Of a stretch of 64,000 bases of DNA, positions 7,914 through 16,454 are shown piece after piece. Every line of letters begins with the position of its first letter. The stretch's first letter is position 1. A model generated the notes under the pieces. It had not been told where the DNA came from and searched no databases. It saw only the letters and a program-made list of their open reading frames with translations. The stretch lies in contig CAWGCC010000005.1 of NCBI GenBank assembly GCA_963820965.1, forward strand, positions 286,049-350,048, in the 5' to 3' direction. The translations under genes were made by a program, and so were the position numbers. The stretch comes from DATEDA01 sp963820965 (GTDB lineage Bacteria; Pseudomonadota; Gammaproteobacteria; Burkholderiales; SG8-39).

Positions 7914-9329
7914 ATGTCCGCGCCCCGCGAGAAGCCGCGCACTGCACGTTCGATACGTACCGTGCTTCTTGCAGGCACGATCGCCGCGCTGCTCGTCGTG
8001 CTCGGCGCCGCCGCGTGGGTAAGCTTCGACGCGAGCGAGGAAGAGGCCCAGGAGCTCTTCGACGCACGGCTCGCCACATCGGGTCGCGTGCTCGAGGCGC
8101 TGGTGGCCCGGCAGGTCGAGCGGGCGACCGTCGCCGCGCCGATCGTGATCACCCTGCCCGATGGGCTCGAGGCCAGGGACCACGACACGCCCAACCCGCT
8201 CGGCCATTTTTACGAGACCAAGATCGCCTTCCAGGTGTGGGACGACGACGGCAAACTGCTCGTGCGCTCCGCATCGGCGCCGGACGCGCCGTTCGCGCCG
8301 TTCGCGGCCGGGTTCAGCGCGCAGGCGTTCGGCGAGCGGCAGTGGCGCGTGTTCTCGCTCCGCTCCGGCCACGTTTGGATCCAGGTCGGCGAGCGCGACG
8401 ACGCGCGGCGGGAGCTGTCGGAAAAGCTCGCGCTCGCGGCGGTCGCGCCGCTGATCGTGAGCATCCCCCTGCTGCTCGTGCTCCTCGGCCTGCTGATCCG
8501 CTACGGGCTTGCGCCGCTGTCGAGCCTCGCGCACCAGATCGAGGCTCGCCAGCCCGGCGCGGTCTCCCCGCTCACGCTCTCGCGCACGCCGGCCGAGATC
8601 GCTCCGGTCCTCGACGCGCTGAACGGCCTGCTCGGCCGGGTGCAGGACGCGCTCGCGCGCGAGCGGCGGTTCACTGCCGACGCGGCCCATGAGCTGCGCA
8701 CGCCCCTCGCAGCACTGAAGGTACACGCACAGAACGCGGCACGCGCGACCTCCGCCGCCGAGCGCGACGCGTCGCTCCATCGCATGCTTATCGGGCTCGA
8801 GCGCACCGTGCGCCTCGCCGAACAGATGCTCGCGTACAACCGCGCTGCCGCGCCCGGTGAGCCGGCGCAAGTCGAGCCGGTGTCCCTCCGCCGGCTGGTC
8901 GCGGAGGTGCTCGACAACCTTCAGCCGCGCGTCCGGGAGCGGGGCATCAAGGTAAGTCTCGCCTGCGAGCCGGTTGCTGCGGAGATCGAGGTCCGCGGCG
9001 ACCGCCAGAAGCTCGGCAGCCTCGTGAACAATCTGCTCGACAACGCCGTGCGGCACGCCCCGGAGGACAGCGTAGTCGAGGTGGTGCTCCGCGACGACGC
9101 CGGCGAAATTTCGCTCGCCGTCACCGACGAAGGGCCGGGCATTCCGCCGGAGTTGCGGGAGCGCGTCTTCGAAAGCTACTACCGGATCCCGGGCTCGGCC
9201 GGATCGGGGAGCGGCCTGGGCCTGGCGATCGTCAAGGAGATCGCCCAGGTCCATGGAGCGCGCGTGGAGCTGTCGGAAGGCGCGGGGGCGCGCGGGACGC
9301 GCGTCGTCGTACGATTCCGTTCGGGCTAG
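7914..9329 (+). CDS. Sensor histidine kinase, PmrB/QseC type
   Basis: A 471-residue membrane kinase. TM1 is at about 15-37, a periplasmic sensor region at about 38-170, and TM2 at about 172-197. A HAMP-like linker follows, then the H-box FTADAAHELRTPLA with His259, the N-box NNLLDNAVRHAP, and the G-boxes DEGPGIPPE and GSGLGLAIV. Motifs are complete, so autokinase activity is expected. It is the last gene of the operon. What the roughly 130-residue periplasmic domain senses is unknown. If the operon makes a secreted molecule, that molecule would be an attractive ligand, but this is speculation. Confidence 0.92.
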   Translation: MSAPREKPRTARSIRTVLLAGTIAALLVVLGAAAWVSFDASEEEAQELFDARLATSGRVLEALVARQVERATVAAPIVITLPDGLEARDHDTPNPLGHFYETKIAFQVWDDDGKLLVRSASAPDAPFAPFAAGFSAQAFGERQWRVFSLRSGHVWIQVGERDDARRELSEKLALAAVAPLIVSIPLLLVLLGLLIRYGLAPLSSLAHQIEARQPGAVSPLTLSRTPAEIAPVLDALNGLLGRVQDALARERRFTADAAHELRTPLAALKVHAQNAARATSAAERDASLHRMLIGLERTVRLAEQMLAYNRAAAPGEPAQVEPVSLRRLVAEVLDNLQPRVRERGIKVSLACEPVAAEIEVRGDRQKLGSLVNNLLDNAVRHAPEDSVVEVVLRDDAGEISLAVTDEGPGIPPELRERVFESYYRIPGSAGSGSGLGLAIVKEIAQVHGARVELSEGAGARGTRVVVRFRSG

Positions 9330-9444
9330 GAAAGGCCGAGCGTTATCGGGTCATCCGCGGTGCCGGAGGTGTGGTACACCGCGATCAAGCTGTCGCGGGC
9401 TCCGGACCCCCACGGCCGTACCACGGCACGGTTCGCGGTGAAAC

Positions 9445-10647
9445 TCAGATCGGAACAGCCGTCGCGTCGTAGGTGAAGAGCCACTCATAGCGCTCCTGCA
9501 CCCGTTCCTCGCTCCACTCGCGATCGACATAGGCCTGCGCGCCTCCTGGATCGGCGAGCGCCGGGTTATGGAAGCGCTTGGCATTGTCGGCCGCGCCGAG
9601 AACCATGCGTCGCGTCCGGGCCTTGCGGGCGTTCTCGTAGCGCTCCAGCGCCGGCTCGATCTCCTCGTACTCGGCCAGAGCGCGGGCGAGCACAAACCCG
9701 TCCTCGATCGCCATTACGGCGCCTTGCGCGAGAAACGGCAGGGTCGGGTGGCAGGCGTCGCCGAGGAGGGTCACGCGGCCAACCGTCCACCGGTCCAGCG
9801 GCGGGCGTCCCATCAGCGCCCACTTGAACGGCATTTCGATGTTGCGGATCAGGAGGTGGACGTCCTCGTGCCACCCGCGGAAGTCGTTCGCGCATTCGGC
9901 GACCGTGCCCCGCGCGCTCCATGACTCGACCCGCCAGTCGCTCCGCTCCACGGCGCCGACGAAGTTCATGAGTTCGCCGCCGCGCACCGGATAGTGCACG
10001 ACGTGCGCGCCGGGCCCGATCCAGTTGGTGCCGACCAGCCGCCGCATGTGCCCGGGGAGGCGCGACGCGCGGATCGCGCCTCGCCAGGCAATGATGCCGG
10101 TGAACTCCGGCGCGTCGGCGCCGAAGAGCGCTTGCCTGATCACGGAGTGCACCCCGTCGGCGCCGATCAACGCGTCGCCGGTCGCCTCGCCGCCGTTGAA
10201 GCGCAGTGTCACCGTGCCGCCTTCCGCCCTCATCCCGACGCAGCGGGCACCGAGATGGATCGCGTCGGGCTTCTCGCGCCGCACGGCTCCCGCCAGCGCT
10301 TCCAGCAGGTCCGGCCGGTAGAGAGTGAAGTACGGATACCCGTATCGCGCAACCGAGACTGCGCCGAGATCGAACAGCTTCCAGGTCTGCCCGGTGCTCC
10401 AGAGGCGCACTTCCTTGCCGGTTGCTTCGCACGCGAGCCGCTGCAGCTCATCGCCGATGCCGAGCGCGTAGAGCACCCGATTCCCGTTCGCGCTCACCTG
10501 CAATCCGGCTCCGACCTCCTTCAGCTCCGACGCCTGCTCGTAGACATCGACGTCGAAGCCCCGCTTGAGCAGTGCGGCCGCGGCGGTCAATCCGCCGATG
10601 CCGGCGCCCGCGATGAGGATGTGCGGCTTGCGAGGCGATGTGACCAT
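9445..10647 (-). CDS. FAD-dependent monooxygenase, salicylate/3-hydroxybenzoate hydroxylase-like
   Basis: A 400-residue flavoprotein hydroxylase of the PHBH family. It has the dinucleotide fold GAGIGG near the N-terminus, the DG motif DALIGADGVHSVIR and the GD motif LLGDACHPTLPF followed by QGAVMAIED. It should hydroxylate an aromatic acid using NAD(P)H and O2. Two ATGs are possible. The one at 10653 sits almost on AAAGGG, while the one at 10647 has the proper spacing of seven bases, so 10647 is preferred. A Bug-protein remnant and an IclR gene lie upstream on the same strand, with a Rieske oxygenase operon beyond. This suggests a hydroxylated-benzoate pathway. The exact substrate is not determined. 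Confidence 0.88.
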   Translation of the reverse strand: MVTSPRKPHILIAGAGIGGLTAAAALLKRGFDVDVYEQASELKEVGAGLQVSANGNRVLYALGIGDELQRLACEATGKEVRLWSTGQTWKLFDLGAVSVARYGYPYFTLYRPDLLEALAGAVRREKPDAIHLGARCVGMRAEGGTVTLRFNGGEATGDALIGADGVHSVIRQALFGADAPEFTGIIAWRGAIRASRLPGHMRRLVGTNWIGPGAHVVHYPVRGGELMNFVGAVERSDWRVESWSARGTVAECANDFRGWHEDVHLLIRNIEMPFKWALMGRPPLDRWTVGRVTLLGDACHPTLPFLAQGAVMAIEDGFVLARALAEYEEIEPALERYENARKARTRRMVLGAADNAKRFHNPALADPGGAQAYVDREWSEERVQERYEWLFTYDATAVPI

Positions 10648-10658
10648 TGTCATTCCCT

Positions 10659-10979
10659 TTACGCTCGTCGATCGAGCTTGGCGCCCGAAGCCTTCACCAC
10701 CTTCTCCCAGCGGCCGATCTCGGCGGCGATGAAACCTGCGAACTGCGCGGGTGTGTCACCGGCCGGTTGCAGGCCTTCACGCGCAAGCAGATCGCGGATC
10801 TCGCGCGTGACGAGTGCCTGGCGGAGCACCCCGTTCAGCCGTGCGACGATCTCGGGCGGCGTGCCTGCCGGGGCGACGAGCCCGCTCCAGAAGCTCACCT
10901 GGAATGCTGGCAACCCCCCTTCCACGACCGTCGGCACGTCCGGGAGCGGATCGCGCTCCGTCTGCGTGATGGCGAGGCG
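10659..10979 (-). pseudogene. C-terminal remnant of a Bug/TctC solute-binding protein
   Basis: About 107 codons read as the C-terminal third of a Bug-family periplasmic binding protein: LAITQTERDPLPDVPTVVEG, then SGLVAPAGTPPEIVARLN and AQFAGFIAAEIGRWEKVV. Bug proteins are about 320 residues with an N-terminal signal peptide; here everything before the LPDVPT segment is gone. The remnant abuts the IclR stop codon directly at 10980. An ATG at 10937 is available but would give only a fragment without the ligand cleft. A matching N-terminal scrap lies at 17976-18030. Confidence 0.75.
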
Positions 10980-11738
10980 CTAAAGCATCGCGGAGAGCAT
11001 CTGCCGGCCCACTTCCAGCGGCGGGAGCAGCGCCCTGATCATCTGCTTCGGCGTCATGCGATCGGAGCGGACGCTGAGCGACATCGCCGCGACCGTTGCC
11101 CCCGAGCCGTCCCGCACCGGCACCGCGATCGAACGGAGCCCGATCTCGTACTCCTCATCGCTCAGCGCGAACCCGTTCGCGCGTGCCTTCCTGATCTCGT
11201 CGAACAATTGGCGATGACCGCTCTTGGTCTTGTACGTGTACTTCATTGGACGTATGCCGGCGAGGAAGCGCTCCACCTCGGCGTCGGAGCGCCCGGCCAG
11301 CACCACGCGCCCAGTCGAGGTGCAGTAGGCGGGCAGGCGGGTTCCTACGCCGATCGCGACCGACACGATGCGGCGGCTCGCCGACCGCGCGAGGAAGACG
11401 CTCTCCGTCCCATCGAGAACCGCCAGCGACGCCACCTCGTCGGTCTTGTCGCCGATCATCTGCAGGATCGGCTGCGCGAGCTTGGGCAGTGGCGCCGCGG
11501 CGAGATGCTCGTGGCCGAGGCGCAGCACCCGGGGCGTCAGCCAGAAGAACTTCCCGTCGGACTCGGCGTAGCCCAGCTTGACCAATGTCAGCAGGTGACG
11601 GCGGGCGGCTGCACGCGTCAGGGCCGCCTTGCGTGCCACATCGCTCAGCGTGAGGCGCGGATCCTTCGCACCGAACGCCTCGATGACGGCGAGTCCCTTC
11701 TCCAGCGCACCGACGTAGTCGCGCTCCTTGATCTGCAC
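10980..11738 (-). CDS. IclR-family transcriptional regulator
   Basis: A 252-residue regulator. The N-terminal winged helix reads ALEKGLAVIEAFG and LTLSDVARKAALTRAAARRH. The C-terminal effector domain has LPAYCTSTGRVVLAG and GFALSDEEYEIGLRSIAVPV. The GTG start at 11738 is chosen because AAGGGGG precedes it and family homology starts immediately; the open frame upstream to 11924 is unconserved. It is divergent from a Bug-protein gene and a Rieske oxygenase operon, so it probably controls them in response to an aromatic acid, as PcaR/PobR-type members do. A palindrome in the shared promoter region is a candidate operator. Confidence 0.9.
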   Translation of the reverse strand: MQIKERDYVGALEKGLAVIEAFGAKDPRLTLSDVARKAALTRAAARRHLLTLVKLGYAESDGKFFWLTPRVLRLGHEHLAAAPLPKLAQPILQMIGDKTDEVASLAVLDGTESVFLARSASRRIVSVAIGVGTRLPAYCTSTGRVVLAGRSDAEVERFLAGIRPMKYTYKTKSGHRQLFDEIRKARANGFALSDEEYEIGLRSIAVPVRDGSGATVAAMSLSVRSDRMTPKQMIRALLPPLEVGRQMLSAML

Positions 11739-11763
11739 GCGCCTGCCCCCTTGATCCGGCGTT

Positions 11764-11850
11764 TGTGCGCATAGCGTACATCCTGACGCCGTTCGTTGAC
11801 AATAGTCTCTCGTGCTACCCACAATGACGTCAGATGGAGTGTGCGCACAC
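11764..11850 (+). promoter_or_regulatory. Divergent promoter with paired TGTGCGCA sites (candidate IclR operators)
   Basis: A good -35 box TTGACA (11796-11801) is followed after 18 bp by CACAAT (11820-11825), pointing toward the Bug/oxygenase operon. A perfect 12-bp palindrome GTGTGCGCACAC occupies 11839-11850, just downstream of the predicted transcription start. Its core TGTGCGCA recurs at 11764-11771 on the IclR side. The duplication around the promoter suggests regulator binding. Confidence 0.5.
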
Positions 11851-11917
11851 CGCACGACCCCGGGGGCAGAGACCCGGCTCGCGATCCACACGAACTCTCC
11901 CACCACCTGGAGCCGAG

Positions 11918-12895
11918 ATGACACGACGACTCACCGCGCTTGGCCTGATCGCAGCCGCCGGGCTCGTCCCGCTGGGTGTGCACGCGCAGGCGTCGACCGG
12001 CTATCCCGCCAAGGCGATCCGCATCATCGTGCCCTTCCCCGCCGGGGGGACCGCCGACTCGATTCCCCGGATCGTCGCGGAAAAGCTCAACGCCAAGTGG
12101 GGGCAACCGGTGATCGTCGAGAACCGGCCCGGGGCGGGCGGGAACATCGGCGCCGAGCTCGTCGCGCGCGCAGAGCCCGACGGATACACCCTGCTCGCCA
12201 GTCCGCCGGGCCCGCTGACGATCAACCAGTCGCTTTACAAGAGCCTCGGCTACGACCCGGCGAAATTCGCGCCGATCTCGCTCGTCGCGACGATGCCGAA
12301 CGTGCTGGCAGTTCGGCCGACGCTTGGCGTGAACTCGGTGGACGAGCTGATCGCACTGGCGAAGAAGGAGCCTGGGAAGCTGACCTACGCCTCGCAGGGC
12401 AACGGAACGACCTCGCACCTCACCGCGAACATGTTCCAGTCGATGACCGACACGCAGCTCGTGCACGTGCCCTACAAGGGCACCGCGCCGGCGTTGACCG
12501 ATCTCATGGGCGGACAGGTGGATCTCATGTTCGACAACATCACATCGTCGCTCGCGCATTACAGGGCGGGCCGGATCAAGATCCTCGGCGTGGCGGCGGC
12601 GGCCCGCATCCCCGAGCTGCCGAACGTTCCGACGCTCACCGAGGCCGGAGTGCGCGGGTTCCAGGCGGGAAGCTGGGTAGGCATCGTCGGCCCTGCCAAT
12701 ACCCCCGCCCCGATCGCCGCCGCGATCAGCCAGGCAGTCGCCGAAGCGGTGAAGACCGCGGACGTGCAGAAGAAATTTTCCGACGTCGCGGCGCAGCCGG
12801 TCGGGAACACGCCGGCGGAAATGACGGCCTTCCTCGCGCAGGAAGCCGCGAAGTGGCGCCAGGTCATCCGCTCCGCGAATGTGACCGTGGACTGA
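11918..12895 (+). CDS. Bug/TctC-family periplasmic solute-binding protein
   Basis: A 325-residue secreted binding protein. The signal peptide (about 1-24, ending VHAQA) is followed by IRIIVPFPAGGTADSIPR, VVENRPGAGGNIGA-like sequence, VPYKGTAPALTDLMGG and LPNVPTLTEAG, all typical of Bug proteins. These capture carboxylates, often aromatic acids, in the periplasm; no TctAB membrane genes are nearby. The ATG at 11918 has TGGAG at a good distance and begins the signal peptide. It lies 25 bp before the oxygenase large-subunit gene in the same direction, so its ligand is probably the substrate of that enzyme. Confidence 0.92.
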   Translation: MTRRLTALGLIAAAGLVPLGVHAQASTGYPAKAIRIIVPFPAGGTADSIPRIVAEKLNAKWGQPVIVENRPGAGGNIGAELVARAEPDGYTLLASPPGPLTINQSLYKSLGYDPAKFAPISLVATMPNVLAVRPTLGVNSVDELIALAKKEPGKLTYASQGNGTTSHLTANMFQSMTDTQLVHVPYKGTAPALTDLMGGQVDLMFDNITSSLAHYRAGRIKILGVAAAARIPELPNVPTLTEAGVRGFQAGSWVGIVGPANTPAPIAAAISQAVAEAVKTADVQKKFSDVAAQPVGNTPAEMTAFLAQEAAKWRQVIRSANVTVD

Positions 12896-12920
12896 CGACG
12901 GACAACCTGGAGCAATCGAA

Positions 12921-14180
12921 ATGAGCGAGACCATGACGCGAGTGAACATGTCGGCGCCGGCCCGGGAATGGGCCGCCGGGCAGCTTACGCGGGTGCCGTT
13001 CTGGCTCTACAGCGATTCGGAGACCTATCGCGCAGAGCAGCAGCGGATCTACCGGGGCCCGGTATGGAACTATCTGTGCCTGGAGGCCGATCTCCAGCAG
13101 CCGGGAGATTTCGTCTCCACCTTCGCCGGCGAGATGCCGGTCGTCGTGGCGCGGGATCTCGACGGCGAGATCTATGCTTTCGAGAACCGGTGCGTTCACC
13201 GCGGCGCGCTGCTCTGCCTCGAGAACTCGGGCAACGCGAAGGGCTTTACCTGCGTCTACCACGCGTGGGCGTACGACCTGCAGGGCAACCTCAAGGGCGT
13301 CGCGTTCCAGGAGGGCGTGCAGGGCAAGGGCGGCATGTCGAAATCCTTCTGCCTCGAGGAGCACTCGCCGCGGAAGCTCCGGATCGAGACGCTGTGCGGG
13401 CTCGTGTTCGGCAGCCTGAGCGACGACGTGCCGCCGCTGGAGGAGTACATCGGCGAAGCGGTCCTGGCGCGCATCCAGCGCGTGCTGCGAAAGCCTCTCG
13501 CGGTGCTCGGCCGGTTCACCCAAGCGCTGCCGAACAACTGGAAGCTCTACTACGAGAACGTCAAGGACTCCTACCACGCGAGCCTGCTGCACCTCTTCCT
13601 CACCACGTTCGAGATCAACCGGCTGACGCAGCGCGGCGGGCTGATCGTGTCGCCCGACGGGGGCAACCACGTCAGCTACTCGATCATCGACCAGGCCTCG
13701 CCGGCGGGCAGCGAGTACAAGGACCAGGGGCTGCGGGTGGACAACGCGGAATACCGGCTGAAGGACCCGAGCTTCCTCGAAGGAATCGACGAGGTGGGCG
13801 ACGGCATCACGCTCCAGATCCTCTCCGTCTTCCCGGGCTTCGTCCTCGGCCAGATCCATAACAGCATCGTCGTGCGGCAGGTCGTGCCCAAGGGGGTGAA
13901 TCTGACGCACCTGAACTGGACCTACATCGGCTTCACCGACGACTCGCCAGAGATGCGACGTCGGCGCATCCGCCAGTCGAATCTCGTGGGCCCGGCGGGG
14001 CTCGTCTCGATGGAAGACGGCGCGGTGGGCGGATTCGTCCAGCGGGGCGTCGTGGCGGCCGAGGAAGAGAGCGCGATCGTCGAGATGGGCGGCGACGACA
14101 CCTCGTCGCAGGACACGCGGGCAACCGAGGCGTCGGTTCGCGGGTTCTGGAAGGCCTACCGCCGTCACATGGAGCTCTGA
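12921..14180 (+). CDS. Rieske aromatic-ring hydroxylating oxygenase, alpha subunit (salicylate 5-hydroxylase/anthranilate dioxygenase-like)
   Basis: A 419-residue catalytic subunit. Rieske [2Fe-2S] ligands are Cys91, His93, Cys111 and His114 (ENRCVHRGALLC and FTCVYHAWAY). The mononuclear iron site is in ENVKDSYHASLLH (His219, His224), with Asp216 as the likely electron bridge. The stretch GNAKGFTCVYHAWAYDLQGN and the C-terminal LVGPAGLVSMEDG resemble NagG-type salicylate 5-hydroxylases more than BenA. The beta subunit follows after one base and the reductase after that, giving a complete enzyme except for a separate ferredoxin. The substrate, hydroxybenzoate or aminobenzoate, is inferred. Confidence 0.9.
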   Translation: MSETMTRVNMSAPAREWAAGQLTRVPFWLYSDSETYRAEQQRIYRGPVWNYLCLEADLQQPGDFVSTFAGEMPVVVARDLDGEIYAFENRCVHRGALLCLENSGNAKGFTCVYHAWAYDLQGNLKGVAFQEGVQGKGGMSKSFCLEEHSPRKLRIETLCGLVFGSLSDDVPPLEEYIGEAVLARIQRVLRKPLAVLGRFTQALPNNWKLYYENVKDSYHASLLHLFLTTFEINRLTQRGGLIVSPDGGNHVSYSIIDQASPAGSEYKDQGLRVDNAEYRLKDPSFLEGIDEVGDGITLQILSVFPGFVLGQIHNSIVVRQVVPKGVNLTHLNWTYIGFTDDSPEMRRRRIRQSNLVGPAGLVSMEDGAVGGFVQRGVVAAEEESAIVEMGGDDTSSQDTRATEASVRGFWKAYRRHMEL

Positions 14181-14181
14181 A

Positions 14182-14658
14182 ATGGACGACACGGAGCTGC
14201 TGTTCAAGATCAGCCTGCTGAACTCGTCCTACGCGCGCTGCGTGGACAACGACGAGCTCGAGGCCTGGCCGGAGTTCTTCACCGACCCCTGTCTCTACGT
14301 GGTCACGACGGACGACAACCACCGCCGCGGGTACGAGGCGGGGCTGATATACGCCGACACGCGCGGCATGCTGCACGATCGCGTATCGGGGTTGCGCGAG
14401 GCGAACATCTTCGAGAAGCAGCGCTATCGGCATCTCGTCTCGATGCCCACGCTGCTGGGCGTCGTCGACGGCACCGCCAAAGCCGACACCCCCTTCGCGG
14501 TCTACCGCATCATGCGCGACGGACGCACCGATCTCTTCGCCACCGGGCGTTACCTGGATTCGTTCCGGCTGCAGCCGGAAGGGGGTCTGCGCCTCGCCGA
14601 GCGGATCGTCATCTGCGACAGCTCGATCGTGGACACGCTGCTCGCGATACCGCTCTGA
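14182..14658 (+). CDS. Aromatic-ring hydroxylating dioxygenase, beta subunit
   Basis: A 158-residue small subunit with the SnoaL/NTF2-like fold signature: YARCVDNDELEAWPEFFTD near the N-terminus and RHLVSMPTLLGV and GRYLDSFRL later. It stabilises the alpha3beta3 oxygenase and carries no catalytic residues. It begins one base after the alpha-subunit stop and ends four bases before the reductase start, so the three are co-translated. Length is normal for the family. Confidence 0.9.
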   Translation: MDDTELLFKISLLNSSYARCVDNDELEAWPEFFTDPCLYVVTTDDNHRRGYEAGLIYADTRGMLHDRVSGLREANIFEKQRYRHLVSMPTLLGVVDGTAKADTPFAVYRIMRDGRTDLFATGRYLDSFRLQPEGGLRLAERIVICDSSIVDTLLAIPL

Positions 14659-14662
14659 GCCG

Positions 14663-15694
14663 ATGAGCTACACGATCCGGGTCGCGGGTTCGGAGATCGC
14701 GTTCGGCTGCGGGCCGGAGACGACGATTCTCGATGCCGCGCAGGCTGCTGGATACGCCATGCCTTACTCGTGCCGCAGCGGCGTATGCGGCAGCTGCAAG
14801 GGCCGCGTGGCCGCGGGACAAGTGGCCGTAACCCGTGCGCTCGATGGCCTCTCCGCGGCGGAGCGCAACGCGGGGTATACGCTCCTCTGCCAGGCGAAGC
14901 CGCGCTCGGATCTCGAGATCGTCCCGCGCCAGATCGAGCGGGTCGATCCGAACGCCCGCAAGCTCGTGAACGCGAAGGTCTACCGGGTCGAGCGGCCGGC
15001 CGACGACGTCGCAGTGCTGCAGCTGCGCTTCCCGGCCGGGACGCGGGTCAAGTTCAAGGCCGGTCAGTATCTCCAGATCGTGCTCGACGATGGCGAGCGC
15101 CGCTCGTTCTCGATGGCGAATCCCCCGCAGCAGAGCGATGGCGCCCAGTTGCACGTGCGGGTGGTGCCCGGCGGGCGGTTCTCCGAGCAGGTGCTGCCGG
15201 GGCTCAGCCCCGGGAAGGCGCTACGGGTGGAGCTGCCCCACGGCGACTTCTTCCTGCGCGAAGCCTCGAGCCGGCCCGCGGTCTTCGTCGCGAGCGGGAC
15301 GGGGTTCGCGCCGATCAAGTCGATCCTCGAGGACGCTTTCCGGCGCGGCGTAGACCGGGAGATGGTGCTCTACTGGGGCGCCAGGAAAGCAAGGGACCTG
15401 TACCTCGCCGAGCTCCCCGCAAAGTGGGCGGCGGAGCGGCCCAAGTTCCGTTTCGTGCCGGTGCTGTCGGAGGCCGACCCCGCCGACGGCTGGACCGGTC
15501 GCACCGGGTTCGTGCACAAAGCGGTGATGGAGGACTTCTCCGCGCTCGCGGGTCATGAAGTCTATGCCTGCGGCGTCCCGGCGATGATCAACGCCGCGCG
15601 ACGCGACTTCGAAGCCGAGCGCGGCCTGCCGCCGGAGGATTTCCACTGCGATGCGTTCGTCACGCCCGCAGACGTCGCGGGAGCGGGCCGATAG
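14663..15694 (+). CDS. Oxygenase reductase component: plant-type [2Fe-2S] ferredoxin + FAD/NAD(P) domains
   Basis: A 343-residue electron-transfer protein. An N-terminal plant-type ferredoxin has Cys37, Cys42, Cys45 (CRSGVCGSC) and Cys76. The FAD-binding motif RRSFSMANPP follows, then the NAD-binding segments VASGTGFAPIKS and YACGVPAMI. It passes electrons from NAD(P)H to the oxygenase encoded immediately upstream, as BenC or NagAa do. No separate Rieske ferredoxin gene is present, so a two-component class I system is likely, or a ferredoxin is encoded elsewhere. Confidence 0.92.
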   Translation: MSYTIRVAGSEIAFGCGPETTILDAAQAAGYAMPYSCRSGVCGSCKGRVAAGQVAVTRALDGLSAAERNAGYTLLCQAKPRSDLEIVPRQIERVDPNARKLVNAKVYRVERPADDVAVLQLRFPAGTRVKFKAGQYLQIVLDDGERRSFSMANPPQQSDGAQLHVRVVPGGRFSEQVLPGLSPGKALRVELPHGDFFLREASSRPAVFVASGTGFAPIKSILEDAFRRGVDREMVLYWGARKARDLYLAELPAKWAAERPKFRFVPVLSEADPADGWTGRTGFVHKAVMEDFSALAGHEVYACGVPAMINAARRDFEAERGLPPEDFHCDAFVTPADVAGAGR

Positions 15695-15700
15695 CGCAAG

Positions 15701-15734
15701 AACGGTGGGGTGTTCCGAACGCGCCCCGCCCGTT
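15701..15734 (+). terminator. Possible imperfect hairpin after the oxygenase operon
   Basis: AACGGTGGGG (15701-15710) can pair with CCCCGCCCGTT (15724-15734) with one bulge, six bases after the reductase stop. No T-run follows, so intrinsic termination is doubtful. It may only protect the 3' end. Confidence 0.25.
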
Positions 15735-15824
15735 GGATGAGACTTGAGCGCGGCTAGTGGACCAAGCGCAACGGTGGAAGACAAGCGCTTTTTCATGCCC
15801 GACAGGCGGGCAGTCGTTCGGAGC

Positions 15825-16454
15825 TCAGCGCAGTCCGAAGGCAGCGATGATGCCGTTCAGCGTCACGGAAAGCAATACGGAAGCAGCGAACAGCGGGATC
15901 AATGCTGCGACCGAGGCAACGGCTTTCTTCGCGTAGCCCCAATGGCGTCGCCGCGCAATGACGATCCAGGCAAGGGGCGCAAGGAACATCAGGACGAACC
16001 AACCCACGAAGTTCAGCAGGGGAATGCCGTAGTAGATGTCACCTTGCACATGCCACACCCAATACCCGATCGCGACGGCGATCGGATCTATGAACAGATC
16101 CACCAGCACGGCGATCAAGCCGGTAGCAAGCGGCACCTTCCACCACAACCGTGGCTGAGTGAGCATGTCTTCGCCGCGTCTCGCCAGGATACCTTCTGCG
16201 ATGAAAAGACAGCTTCCGGTCACGCCGATCCAGCCAAAGAAAATGAAGGTGAAAACCCAAAGCGGGGATTGGCCGGGATAGGCATAGTTCTGCGCGACGA
16301 AGGAGGAAATGAAATCCATGATTGCGGTAAAGGCGCCCGATACGATGACAAAAGCCACCGTGTCCGCTCCGCCAAAGCGCCACCGGACAAAAGCGAGGAC
16401 AGGCAGGGCAAAAACAATGGCGCTGACAAGAACGAGGTCGAAGTCAGGCGTCAC
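15825..16454 (-). CDS. CruF-like carotenoid biosynthesis family membrane protein (DUF422)
   Basis: A 209-residue polytopic membrane protein with about six hydrophobic segments. The family hallmark near the middle is LFIDPIAVAIGYWVWHVQGD, followed by YYGIPLLNFVGWF. In CruF, this family hydrates carotenoid ends (1',2'-hydratase), but many members are uncharacterised. The GTG at 16454 is chosen because it overlaps the upstream gene's stop (GTGA) and begins the first membrane helix; the extension to 16601 would read through that gene. No carotenoid desaturase or cyclase is nearby, so the biochemical role here is open. Confidence 0.75.
   Translation of the reverse strand: MTPDFDLVLVSAIVFALPVLAFVRWRFGGADTVAFVIVSGAFTAIMDFISSFVAQNYAYPGQSPLWVFTFIFFGWIGVTGSCLFIAEGILARRGEDMLTQPRLWWKVPLATGLIAVLVDLFIDPIAVAIGYWVWHVQGDIYYGIPLLNFVGWFVLMFLAPLAWIVIARRRHWGYAKKAVASVAALIPLFAASVLLSVTLNGIIAAFGLR

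Noticed and set aside
9360..9475. A short plus-strand frame starting GTG after the kinase gene
   Set aside because: Only about 37 codons, overlaps the end of the flavin hydroxylase gene, and no supporting signals.
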